Below the pieces are notes generated by a model. It was not told where the DNA came from. It saw only the letters and a list, made by a program, of their open reading frames with translations, and ran no database searches. Positions 44,856 through 53,053 of a stretch of DNA of 64,000 nucleotides are shown here, piece by piece (the first letter of the stretch is position 1; each line of letters begins with the position of its first letter). Source of the DNA: Croceivirga sp. (GTDB taxonomy: Bacteria > Bacteroidota > Bacteroidia > Flavobacteriales > Flavobacteriaceae); NCBI GenBank assembly GCA_028281025.1, contig JANQKR010000006.1, forward strand, positions 1 through 64,000, given 5' to 3'. Both the position numbers and the translations under genes were made by a program.

Positions 44856-47804
44856 ATGAAAATACGACTCTTGGCACTCACTCTTCTATGGTGCGGTGCT
44901 TCGGTTTTGGCCCAGGACTATTTCCCCGAAAATGATGGGGTAAAAGCCAGGGACAACAACTATCGTGCGTTTACCAATGCTAAAATTTACGTTAGCCCCA
45001 CCCAAATTATTGAGGAGGGCACTTTGCTTATTCAAGATGGTAAGGTTGTACAAGTAGGTTCCAATGTCAACCTGCCACAAAACACGGTTGTGGAAGACCT
45101 CCAAGGCAAATCCATTTACCCTTCGTTCATTGATGTTTTCTCAGGCTTTGGGGTGGAAAAACCAAAACGGGCCCTGGGAAGCGGTCGTTCCGCCCAGTAT
45201 GGTCCTTCCAGGGAAGGGTTCTATTGGAACGATCATATAATGCCGGAAAACAATGCCGTCGAAAAATTTAAGTACGATGAAAAATCGGCCAAGGATTTAC
45301 GAAAAGTAGGGTTTGGCGTGGTCAATGCCCATATTCAGGATGGTATTGCCCGTGGCAGTGGTGTGCTTATCGCTTTAAATGATCAGGGAACCGAAGGGGA
45401 CCGTGTTCTTGACGATGAATCCGGGCAATTCTTCTCATTTACCAAAGGAGTGTCCAGTAGGCAATCCTACCCCACATCACTTATGGGAGTAACCGCCCTT
45501 ATGCGACAATTATACCATGATATGCGCTGGTATGAAGGGGGTAACGTGCGTACAAAAGATCGTTCGCTGGAGGCTTTGATCGAAAACAAAGACCTGCCAC
45601 AGTTTTTTGATGCCGGGGGCAATGGAAATGTACTGAGAGCGGATAAAATTGGAGATCAATTCGGCATCGAATACACTATTTTAGGGGGAGGCGATGAATA
45701 TGAACGTATTGCCGCCCTTAAAAAATCCAACAGTCGCTTGATCATTCCCATTAACTTTCCCAAAGCGTATGACGTTTCCGACCCCCACGCGGCCTCCTAC
45801 GTAAATCTGGGGGATATGCGCCATTGGAATTTGGCACCGTCCAATCCCAAAATTCTGGAAGACCATGGGATTGTATTTGCACTGACCACGCACAGCTTAA
45901 AATCCATAGCCAGTTTTAACAGTATGCTTGCCAAAGCCTTGGAACGCGGACTGAGCAAAAGGAAGGCCTTGGAGGCTTTAACTACCGTCCCCGCAACGTT
46001 ATTGGGCAAATCCAATGAAATTGGCACACTCCAGAAAGGTAGTTATGCCAATTTCCTAATTGCCTCTGGAGATATTTTTGAAAAGAATACCACCTTATTT
46101 GAAAACTGGGTACAAGGCCAACCACACATTTTGGCAGATATGAACAGCCCCGATATACGGGGAGACTACGACTTGACGGTAGGTGGCATTTCCTATAACA
46201 TGAAGGTAACCGGAAAAATGGGCAGTCCCTCCCTTGAAATCGGACAGGATACGTTAAAGCTTCCTTCCAAAATTTCTTATAAAAACGGTTGGGTAAATCT
46301 TTCTTTCTCCAAAGATGAGGGCAGCGAAAACTATGTGATGACAGCCCTGGTTACGGGGGACTCCAACCAAATCTCCGGAAAGGTTATACTTCCCAATGGG
46401 ATGGAATCCGGCTTTGTTGCCAACAAAACAGGGGATTTCCAGGAGAAGGAAAAAGCAAAACCCAAGGACAATGAAATGTCCCAACTAATGGCCTTGACCT
46501 ATCCCAATATAGGGTATGGATATCAAACCAAACCCGAGGCACAGCAATGGCTATTTCAAAATGCAACCGTTTGGACAGGTACCGAAAAACTGGAAAATAC
46601 GGATGTATTGGTCAAAAATGGTAAGATTGCCAAAGTGGGCAAGGATCTAAAGGGCGGAAGTGCTACCAAAATTGATGCCACGGGCAAACATCTGACAGCT
46701 GGAATCGTTGATGAACATTCCCATATAGGAGGGCTTAGCATCAATGAAGCTGGACAAAATTCTTCGGCAGAGGTCCGCATGACCGACGTATTGGACCCAA
46801 AGGATATCAATATTTACCGCAATCTGGGTGGCGGGGTAACCACTTTTCAATTGCTGCATGGATCGGCAAACCCCATAGGGGGACAGTCCGCCATTATAAA
46901 ATTGAAATGGGGTGAAGATGCCGAAGGTTTAGCGTTCCCCAATATGCCCAAGTTTATCAAGTTTGCCCTGGGCGAAAATGTAAAACAGAGCAATTGGAAC
47001 AGTTATTCCCGATTTCCACAAACACGAATGGGTGTTGAGCAGGTCTTTATCAATTACTTCCAGCGCGCAAGGGAGTATGATGCCATGAAGAAAAGTGGAC
47101 GGCCCTATCGTATAGATGAAGAATTGGAGGCCCTGGCCGAAATCTTAAATGGTGAGCGTTTTATTTCCTGTCACTCCTATGTCCAAAGCGAAATCAATAT
47201 GATGATGAAGGTTGCCGAAAAATTTGGTTTTACATTGAACACCTTCACCCATATTTTGGAGGGCTATAAAGTGGCCGATAAAATGACCGAACATGGCGCT
47301 GGTGGTTCTACCTTCAGTGATTGGTGGGCCTATAAATATGAGGTTAAGGATGCCATTCCATACAATGCGGCCATAATGGCCGACCAGGGGGTGGTCGTAG
47401 CAATCAATAGTGATGACCGGGAAATGAGCCGTAGGTTGAACCAGGAAGCGGGCAAAACCATGAAATATGGGGGTGTTGACGAAATAGAGGCCTGGAAGAT
47501 GGTGACCCTCAATCCGGCCAAATTATTGCATATAGCCGATAGGGTGGGCAGTATTGAGGAAGGTAAGGATGCCGATCTGGTGCTGTGGAGTGATTACCCT
47601 ATGAGTGTTTATGCCAAAGCAGAAAAAACCCTAATAGAAGGGGCAGTGTATTTTGATTTGGAGAAGGACAAAGCACAGCAGGAGGCCATAAAAAAAGAGC
47701 GTGCCCAATTGACGCGGATGATGCTCAAGGAAAAAGAGAATGGTGGCAAAACCCAGAAGCCGGTACAACGGAAAAAACAGCATTTTACTTGTGAAACCCT
47801 TTAA
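44856..47804 (+). CDS. Secreted two-domain amidohydrolase-family protein
   Basis: The 982-residue protein has a signal peptide (LLALTLLWCGASVLAQ). The N-terminal half (about 30-410) has the amidohydrolase frame (EEGTLLIQDGKVVQVGSNV, KSIYPSFIDVFSGFG, EIGTLQKGSYANFLI) but no HxH metal motif. A beta-rich insert (about 420-530) follows. The C-terminal half (about 555-950) has VWTGTEKLENTDVLVKNGKI, VDEHSHIGG (HxH), CHSYVQSEIN, TFTHILEGYKVAD and AINSDDREMSRRLNQEAG, a normal imidazolonepropionase-like metal site. The substrate is unknown. It is followed ten bases later by a second such gene. Confidence 0.85.
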   Translation: MKIRLLALTLLWCGASVLAQDYFPENDGVKARDNNYRAFTNAKIYVSPTQIIEEGTLLIQDGKVVQVGSNVNLPQNTVVEDLQGKSIYPSFIDVFSGFGVEKPKRALGSGRSAQYGPSREGFYWNDHIMPENNAVEKFKYDEKSAKDLRKVGFGVVNAHIQDGIARGSGVLIALNDQGTEGDRVLDDESGQFFSFTKGVSSRQSYPTSLMGVTALMRQLYHDMRWYEGGNVRTKDRSLEALIENKDLPQFFDAGGNGNVLRADKIGDQFGIEYTILGGGDEYERIAALKKSNSRLIIPINFPKAYDVSDPHAASYVNLGDMRHWNLAPSNPKILEDHGIVFALTTHSLKSIASFNSMLAKALERGLSKRKALEALTTVPATLLGKSNEIGTLQKGSYANFLIASGDIFEKNTTLFENWVQGQPHILADMNSPDIRGDYDLTVGGISYNMKVTGKMGSPSLEIGQDTLKLPSKISYKNGWVNLSFSKDEGSENYVMTALVTGDSNQISGKVILPNGMESGFVANKTGDFQEKEKAKPKDNEMSQLMALTYPNIGYGYQTKPEAQQWLFQNATVWTGTEKLENTDVLVKNGKIAKVGKDLKGGSATKIDATGKHLTAGIVDEHSHIGGLSINEAGQNSSAEVRMTDVLDPKDINIYRNLGGGVTTFQLLHGSANPIGGQSAIIKLKWGEDAEGLAFPNMPKFIKFALGENVKQSNWNSYSRFPQTRMGVEQVFINYFQRAREYDAMKKSGRPYRIDEELEALAEILNGERFISCHSYVQSEINMMMKVAEKFGFTLNTFTHILEGYKVADKMTEHGAGGSTFSDWWAYKYEVKDAIPYNAAIMADQGVVVAINSDDREMSRRLNQEAGKTMKYGGVDEIEAWKMVTLNPAKLLHIADRVGSIEEGKDADLVLWSDYPMSVYAKAEKTLIEGAVYFDLEKDKAQQEAIKKERAQLTRMMLKEKENGGKTQKPVQRKKQHFTCETL

Positions 47805-47814
47805 AAGCCAAACC

Positions 47815-49104
47815 ATGAAAAGAATAGCAGTTATACTTACGGTAGTATGGGGTTGTTTAAGTATGGCCCAGCAAACCCCAGCTCCGGCACAGCTTGAGGA
47901 CATTAGTCTTGAAGGTGCCACGGCACATTTGGGCAATGGGGAAATCATTGAAAACGCATTGATCATGTTTTCCAAGGGAAAACTCGCCTTTGTAGGGAGT
48001 GCGAATGCCAAAATCGCACGAATGGGAAACGTTATTGATGTACGTGGCAAGCATATATACCCGGGCCTTATAGCTCCGGCAAAATCCCTGGGGCTCATAG
48101 AGATCAATGCCGTACGTGCCAGTAACGATCAAGACGATATTGGGGAACTTATTCCCCATGTCCGAAGTTTGATTGCCTACAATGCGGAATCCCAGGTAGT
48201 GGAAAGCATGCGGCCCAATGGCGTACTTATCGGGCAGACCACCCCCCAGGGCGGAACCATTTCCGGTACTTCATCCATTGTACAATTTGATGCTTGGAAC
48301 TGGGAAGATGCTGCCATAAAAGTGGATGATGGTATTCACTTGCACTGGCCCGGTTCCTTTATAAGGGGTCGTTGGTGGTTGGGGGAACCACGAGGTTTTC
48401 AACCCAATACCGACTATATCGCCAAAATTGATGAAATCTCTGCCTTTATGGCCAACGCCAAAGCCTATGGCAAAGGCAATGCCAAGGAGGTAAATCCCGC
48501 TTTTGCGGCCATGCAGGGCATCTTTGACGGTTCCCAACGTCTGTACCTTTATGCGGAGTCAGAGAAAGAGATCATTGATGGCATTACGGCCGCCAAAAAC
48601 GCAGGAATACCCCATGTGGTACTGGTAGGGGGCTATCAAGCCCATAAAACCATCCCCATTTTAACGAAATACAATGTTCCCGTTTTGGTGCGGCAGACCC
48701 ATACCCTACCGGAAATGGAGGATGACGCATATGACCATCCCTATAAATTGCCCAAATTATTGGTGGATGCCGGGGTATTGGTTGGGCTTCAAAATGCGGG
48801 AGCCAGCAATTTCCAGACCAGGAACCTTCCCTTTTATGCAGGGCAGGTCGTTGGCTATGGAATGGGCAAGGAGGAAGCCCTTAAATTGGTTACGGGCAAT
48901 ACGGCAAAAATATTGGGGATAGCTGATGCCTACGGTACCTTGGAGCAAGGTAAATCCGCCACCCTGTTTGTTTCGGAAGGCGATGCCCTGGATATGCAGG
49001 GCAACCGATTGACCCATGCTTTTATTGATGGTAGGGCCATCTCCCTGGAAACCCATCAAACCGAACTTTGGAAACGGTATGTGGGAAAATACAAAGGGGA
49101 GTGA
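47815..49104 (+). CDS. Secreted amidohydrolase-like protein lacking the HxH metal motif
   Basis: From the ATG at 47815 the protein has 429 residues with signal peptide RIAVILTVVWGCLSMAQ. The frame is amidohydrolase-like (IENALIMFSKGKLAFVGSAN, GKHIYPGLIAPAKSLGLIEI, KEEALKLVTGNTAKILGI, GTLEQGKSATLFVSEGD). Where the HxH should be it reads APAKSLG, so the catalytic metal site appears lost. Together with the larger upstream gene it probably forms a heteromeric or paralogous pair in the periplasm. An earlier in-frame ATG (47740) lies inside the upstream gene and is rejected. Confidence 0.83.
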   Translation: MKRIAVILTVVWGCLSMAQQTPAPAQLEDISLEGATAHLGNGEIIENALIMFSKGKLAFVGSANAKIARMGNVIDVRGKHIYPGLIAPAKSLGLIEINAVRASNDQDDIGELIPHVRSLIAYNAESQVVESMRPNGVLIGQTTPQGGTISGTSSIVQFDAWNWEDAAIKVDDGIHLHWPGSFIRGRWWLGEPRGFQPNTDYIAKIDEISAFMANAKAYGKGNAKEVNPAFAAMQGIFDGSQRLYLYAESEKEIIDGITAAKNAGIPHVVLVGGYQAHKTIPILTKYNVPVLVRQTHTLPEMEDDAYDHPYKLPKLLVDAGVLVGLQNAGASNFQTRNLPFYAGQVVGYGMGKEEALKLVTGNTAKILGIADAYGTLEQGKSATLFVSEGDALDMQGNRLTHAFIDGRAISLETHQTELWKRYVGKYKGE

Positions 49105-49276
49105 TGGGAGCGATAAAAAGACTGTAGCGAGCAAAGGTCGTAGTTTATTGTGCAAAGAGCTGAATCAAAGTAAAAGTATAAATCAAACAGCTGGACTTCG
49201 TACAGACAATTTCCTATTGGAAAAGTCCGCAACTAACCATACAAGATACCGTTGTGCTTAAGTTTATTCGACTATA
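49105..49276 (+). repeat. Spacer ending in a GTTGTGC core; left edge of the cassette-like region
   Basis: No gene is seen. GGACTT (49193-49198) pairs with AAGTCC nearby (49223-49228). ACCGTTGTGC (48 bases into the last third, core 49251-49257) is followed by the next gene 20 bases later. The stretch 49251-49262 is the inverted copy, with one mismatch, of 49694-49705 beyond that gene. Confidence 0.5.
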
Positions 49277-49681
49277 ATGAGTAAAAGAATTGGATTTTGG
49301 ATTATCAATACAACCTTTTTAATCACTTTATTCAGTTGTTCCAACAACGACGAAATTCAGGCTAATTCGATTGTCGGCGAATGGACTTTGGTTTCAAAAA
49401 CAATTTCGGGAACGCAAGTTCCGATAAACGAATGTGAGGAGCTTTTTGTATTGACCATAAAGCCGGACAATACACTTTTCACGCAATTCAACACCGACAA
49501 TATTCCAGATGAATGCCGAACAATTAATTTTGTTGGATTAGAATGGGAGAAGATTTCCGAAAATCTGTATCAGACCAGTTTACTGAACATACCTGTATCA
49601 ACCCTATCATTGGAGGAAAATCGACTTGTCGAAGAAGTTTCAGACAGTAATCAGATTAATTTCTATACGAAAAAGGACTAA
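49277..49681 (+). CDS. Small lipoprotein with lipocalin-like domain
   Basis: The 134-residue protein has a lipoprotein signal (FLITLFSCSNN, Cys21). A lipocalin-like domain follows (IVGEWTLVSKTISGTQVPIN, CEELFVLTIKPDNTLFTQF, ECRTINFVGLEWEKI). The function is unknown. It begins 20 bases after a GTTGTGC core and ends 14 bases before a CTAAGCACAAC core, so it occupies one unit of the cassette-like array. Its AT content is higher than that of genes to the left. Confidence 0.72.
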   Translation: MSKRIGFWIINTTFLITLFSCSNNDEIQANSIVGEWTLVSKTISGTQVPINECEELFVLTIKPDNTLFTQFNTDNIPDECRTINFVGLEWEKISENLYQTSLLNIPVSTLSLEENRLVEEVSDSNQINFYTKKD

Positions 49682-49693
49682 GTCTGATAAAAA

Positions 49694-49875
49694 CCTAAGC
49701 ACAACATTGGCTATAATTAATTCCTTTCCTCCTCGCCCCTAATAATTTTGGCTAAATTTAGTACTCAACAAAAACGGGCTTTGCTATTGAATTCAACAGT
49801 GCTTTCCTCTCGCCGCGCCCGTCGGAGGCACTAACGAAATCATAGCCGGGACCATTGGCAACTATTAACTAAAAC
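49694..49875 (+). repeat. Long attC-like imperfect palindrome, copy A
   Basis: It begins CCTAAGCACAAC, then TTGGCTATAATTAATT, and closes with AATCATAGCC and CCATTGGCAAC near the next gene. The inner arms GGCTATAATT and AATCATAGCC pair with one mismatch. The first 110 bases match 52795-52905 at roughly three of four positions, so the two are copies of one element. Confidence 0.65.
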
Positions 49876-49885
49876 ACTAACCATT

Positions 49886-50521
49886 ATGTTGGGAATAACA
49901 AATTTTGAAGCTTTTCTAATAGCTGGGATATTATTGAATTTAACGCCTGGAGCAGACACAATGTATATTCTTGGGAGGAGCATTTCACAAGGAAAAAAAG
50001 CAGGAATTTTATCTGCTCTAGGAATTTCCACTGGTTCATTGATTCATTGCATCGTTGCAGCATTCGGACTTTCCATTATTATCGCTAAGTCAGCAATAGC
50101 CTTTGCAACTATTAAATATTTAGGTGCAGCTTATCTGATCTATCTGGGGATTAAGGCATTATTTACCAAGTCAAGGGACGAGTTTGAAATTGAAAAATTG
50201 GACACAAAGAAAATCGGAAATAGAAGAATATTCGTTTCTGGAATTTTGACCAATATTTTGAATCCGAAAGTGGCATTGTTCTTTTTGGCTTTTTTGCCTC
50301 AATTCATCGACCCAAACTATACCACAGATTCATTACCGTTTATAATTCTCGGATTGACTTTTATAGCTACAGGGACAATTTGGTGTTTGGCTCTAGCATT
50401 GTTTTGTTCCAAGTTATCGGAAAGAATACAACGAAATTATAAAATCAAAATGTGGTTGGACAAAATAACAGGCGGAATATTCATAGCATTGGGAATAAAA
50501 CTGGCTCTAGAGAAAAAATAA
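49886..50521 (+). CDS. LysE/RhtB-family amino-acid exporter
   Basis: The 211-residue protein has six hydrophobic helices with the LysE pattern LTPGADTMYILGRSISQGKKAGILSALGISTGSLIHCIVAAFG, read in parts, plus YLGAAYLIYLGIKAL and NILNPKVALFFLAFLPQF. These export amino acids or related solutes by proton exchange. It is a single-gene unit between repeat elements; codon use is AT-rich. The substrate is unknown. Confidence 0.9.
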   Translation: MLGITNFEAFLIAGILLNLTPGADTMYILGRSISQGKKAGILSALGISTGSLIHCIVAAFGLSIIIAKSAIAFATIKYLGAAYLIYLGIKALFTKSRDEFEIEKLDTKKIGNRRIFVSGILTNILNPKVALFFLAFLPQFIDPNYTTDSLPFIILGLTFIATGTIWCLALALFCSKLSERIQRNYKIKMWLDKITGGIFIALGIKLALEKK

Positions 50522-50560
50522 CAGTTGCCAGCAAGGGCTATAATTCATTGCTGCCTTCCA
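50522..50560 (+). repeat. Short attC-like 5' arm
   Basis: Directly after the LysE stop, CAGTTGCCAGCAAG leads into GGGCTATAATTCATTGC (50535-50551), the core shared by the other junctions. No matching 3' arm is seen before the next gene. Confidence 0.5.
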
Positions 50561-50610
50561 ACCCCCGAAATTTTATTTAAATTTCATATTCAGCGAACAA
50601 ATCTGAGGAA

Positions 50611-51015
50611 ATGAACGAAGTCGAAATCAAAATATATCACAAGGAAGAGAAAGTAGCAACTACTCTATATGTTCAGCAATTGTCTGGGAATAGATTTCGG
50701 ATGATCAATAATGACTTTTGCAACTTAAAACTGACTTTAGGAACGGAATTCAAAACAAAAATTAATGAAAATGGAGTACGCGAGGTTAAAAAAATAACAA
50801 AGAAATCTGATTTCATAACTCGCAGATTCCACTTAACGCCAGAGCATAAAGAATCAGATTATCGAATGCTGGGAGAAGAACTAACAAAAAGAGGAGGGTT
50901 TTGGCAGGTTGACCTTGGCAGTTTAGCAACGGTTAACATTCCAAAAGATTTCGAATTTGATGTGGACCAAGTGATTAAAGAACTGGACCTAAAATTGGTG
51001 GAAATAACAGAATAA
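50611..51015 (+). CDS. Unknown protein, DUF4265-like
   Basis: The 134-residue protein has no signal or membrane segment. The pattern LYVQQLSGNRFRMINNDFCNLKLTLGTEFKTKI, followed by a Lys-rich strand and an SDYRMLGEELTKRGGFW helix, is like DUF4265 proteins, a family frequently found beside toxin and immunity genes. Confidence in the family is moderate. It is one base before the CDI immunity gene, so the two are probably co-expressed and may share a function. RBS GAGG lies eight bases before the ATG. Confidence 0.6.
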   Translation: MNEVEIKIYHKEEKVATTLYVQQLSGNRFRMINNDFCNLKLTLGTEFKTKINENGVREVKKITKKSDFITRRFHLTPEHKESDYRMLGEELTKRGGFWQVDLGSLATVNIPKDFEFDVDQVIKELDLKLVEITE

Positions 51016-51016
51016 A

Positions 51017-51430
51017 ATGCAATCAAAATCCATTGAAGAACTTGAGAATGATATTTGGAAAGAACCGTCCGAATTTCCAACAAGTTTGGTGGAAAGATGT
51101 TATCGTTATCGGAAAATTAGCATTGCGGATTTGACTAACGAACAATTAAGACCGTTGATTTCACAAAAAATCGGACTTGAATTTCTTACCGAAATTGCTC
51201 TTGACAAACTGGAACAGAATATCTTGGCAGAAGGAGATATTTATGAAGGTGATTTGCTAGAAGCCGTTTCACGGATACCAATTGAATTTTGGACTAAAAA
51301 ACAGACTGAATTTGAAAAACTGGTACGACTAGTGGAATCAAACTCGGAAAATATAAAAGCTGAAATGGGAGAAAGGGATTTCGACCGAATTAACGAAAGA
51401 ATAAAAGCCGGCAGACAACATTGGCTATAA
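51017..51430 (+). CDS. Contact-dependent growth inhibition immunity protein (CdiI_2-like)
   Basis: The 137-residue protein fits the CdiI_2 pattern: KSIEELENDIWKEPSEFPTSLVERCY, then KISIADLTNEQLRPLISQKIGLEFLTEIALDKL, then ILAEGDIYEGDLLEAVSRIPIEFW. These proteins neutralise toxins delivered by neighbouring cells. No matching cdiA or polymorphic toxin is in the window, so it is an orphan immunity gene. Its last codons (GRQHWL and stop) are part of the repeat arm GCCGGCAGACAAC-ATTGGCTATAA, which shows gene and repeat travel as a unit. Confidence 0.8.
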   Translation: MQSKSIEELENDIWKEPSEFPTSLVERCYRYRKISIADLTNEQLRPLISQKIGLEFLTEIALDKLEQNILAEGDIYEGDLLEAVSRIPIEFWTKKQTEFEKLVRLVESNSENIKAEMGERDFDRINERIKAGRQHWL

Positions 51431-51673
51431 CTCAACTTTGCCTTCGTGCGGGATTGAATATCTTTAACTATTAAATGGTTCGATTTCTTACTTGAAAAAT
51501 CCACAAGGAAACCTCACTAACGCGGACTCCTTGCTTAACAATATCTTACGATGGTCCGCCCGATTCATTGAACATTGTTGAACGGATTTTGCTATATTTC
51601 CTTAAAATTAGTCACCAGTGCACCAAACCGCACACTGCTTTCGCAGTTGTCGTACATAGCGCGGTGTTGCCGG
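51407..51673 (+). repeat. Attc-like palindrome overlapping the immunity gene's stop
   Basis: The left arm GCCGGCAGACAAC (51407-51419) plus GGCTATAACTCAA is matched by GTGTTGCCGG (51664-51673) just before the next gene's start. The interior contains GGCTTTCGCAG-like and CGCGGTG segments without a coding frame. Confidence 0.5.
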
Positions 51674-51684
51674 TAATTTCCAAA

Positions 51685-52764
51685 ATGAATCGATCGATCC
51701 CAATACTACTATGCCTTCTGATTTTTATTTCCTGTGATACAGAGGATTCAAGCGGACCTATTGTAGAAAATGGAAATCAAGAGTTCCTCTCCGCTGTGGA
51801 CATTTCCAGGTATCCTGAAATATCAGGTACAAATCCAACTTTTTATGATTTGGAAGGAAATCCAAAAGGTTTTTTACCAATACTTAAAGAAAACGGCATC
51901 AATACGGTTAGATTAAGGCTTTGGGTCGATCCCATCGATGAACATTCCGGATTCAATGAAGTAAAGCAGTTTTCCCAAACGCTGAGGGGCAATGGATTTA
52001 AAACCTGGCTAACGCTTCACTATTCGGACACTTGGGCAGATCCGGGAAATCAAAAATTGCCCATGCAATGGCAAAATCTTGATTTCAGTACGCTAAAAGA
52101 TAGCGTTCACCTGTATACAAAAAAGGTAATGGATGAAATTCAGCCGGATTATATCCAGATTGGAAATGAGATAAACTCGGGCATCCTTCATCCCCATGGA
52201 AACATTTCAACCAATTATCAAAATTTTAGAAGCCTGATACAAGGAGGATGTGCTGCGGTAAGGGAGAATTCAGAGGATTGCAAAATCATTTTACATTTTG
52301 CTGGAATTGAAAACTCAGATTGGTTCTTTGACCAGGTCAATGGGATAGATTACGATATCATTGGTCTGTCGTATTACCCCATCTGGCATGGTCATTCCCT
52401 GAATGATTTACAATCTAAAATGCAACAGCTTGCGAACACGCATAACAAGGAGATTCTAATTGCGGAAACCGCTTATCCTTTTACACTGGAATGGAATGAT
52501 TGGACACATAATATTGTAGGATTGGAGGAACAATTAATTTTACCCGAGTATCCTGCAACCCCGGAAGGGCAACGTAAATTCATCAAGGAAATAAAAACAA
52601 TTACGCAAGAGTTGGAAAAAGGAATTGGGTTTTGCTACTGGGGATCCGAATTGATCGCTTGGAAAGGAAAGGAGTCCACAGATGCATCCCCTTGGGAGAA
52701 CCAGGCTCTGTTTGACTTTACCAATAAAGCGTTACCCGTATTGAATGAATTTAAAATGGAATAA
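51685..52764 (+). CDS. Glycoside hydrolase family 53 (arabinogalactan endo-beta-1,4-galactanase) lipoprotein
   Basis: From the ATG at 51685 the protein has 359 residues with a lipoprotein signal (LLCLLIFISCDT, Cys17). The GH53 barrel follows: AVDISRYPEISGTNPTFYD, NGINTVRLRLWVDP, KTWLTLHYSDTWADPGNQ, YIQIGNEINSG with acid/base Glu162, IIGLSYYPIWHG and LIAETAYPFT with nucleophile Glu261. It hydrolyses beta-1,4-galactan of pectin type. An in-frame ATG 117 bases upstream is within the repeat and would precede the signal, so it is rejected. No other galactan gene is nearby, and the gene is unusual cargo for a short-gene array. Confidence 0.9.
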   Translation: MNRSIPILLCLLIFISCDTEDSSGPIVENGNQEFLSAVDISRYPEISGTNPTFYDLEGNPKGFLPILKENGINTVRLRLWVDPIDEHSGFNEVKQFSQTLRGNGFKTWLTLHYSDTWADPGNQKLPMQWQNLDFSTLKDSVHLYTKKVMDEIQPDYIQIGNEINSGILHPHGNISTNYQNFRSLIQGGCAAVRENSEDCKIILHFAGIENSDWFFDQVNGIDYDIIGLSYYPIWHGHSLNDLQSKMQQLANTHNKEILIAETAYPFTLEWNDWTHNIVGLEEQLILPEYPATPEGQRKFIKEIKTITQELEKGIGFCYWGSELIAWKGKESTDASPWENQALFDFTNKALPVLNEFKME

Positions 52765-52794
52765 AAAAGCATTTGGACTGTACTATTAAAAGGG

Positions 52795-53033
52795 CTAAGC
52801 ACAACAACCAGCCATAATTCATTGCTTTCCTCCTACTCCTAATAATTTCAGCTAAATTTAATAGGCAATACAAAAGCTTTGCTAAAGAATTCAAAAGTAT
52901 CTTTCTAGCCCATTTAACATGATCAAGGTCGTCGGAAGCAAGAACAATCCGCCCGAACGTCCGCCTTGCCTTTCGGGCAGGCAATGCTCGGTGCGGACGG
53001 GAATCATAACCGAAACCGTTACACAACATAAAA
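52795..53033 (+). repeat. Long attC-like imperfect palindrome, copy B
   Basis: It starts CTAAGCACAACAAC, then GCCATAATTCATTGC, and ends GAATCATAACC, ACCGTTACACAAC. Much of 52795-52905 aligns with copy A (49695-49800): shared CTAAGCACAACA, TCCTCCT, CTAATAATTT, GCTAAATTTA and AGAATTC-like blocks. It contains an extra nested hairpin at 52958-52999 absent from copy A. Confidence 0.65.
52958..52999. repeat. Nested hairpin inserted in copy B
   Basis: CGTCCGC (52958-52964) pairs with GCGGACG (52993-52999), and TTGCCT (52966-52971) pairs with AGGCAA (52979-52984). The corresponding place in copy A runs straight through, so this looks like a small palindromic insert. Confidence 0.6.
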
Positions 53034-53053
53034 ATCAAAAAACCTTATAATCA

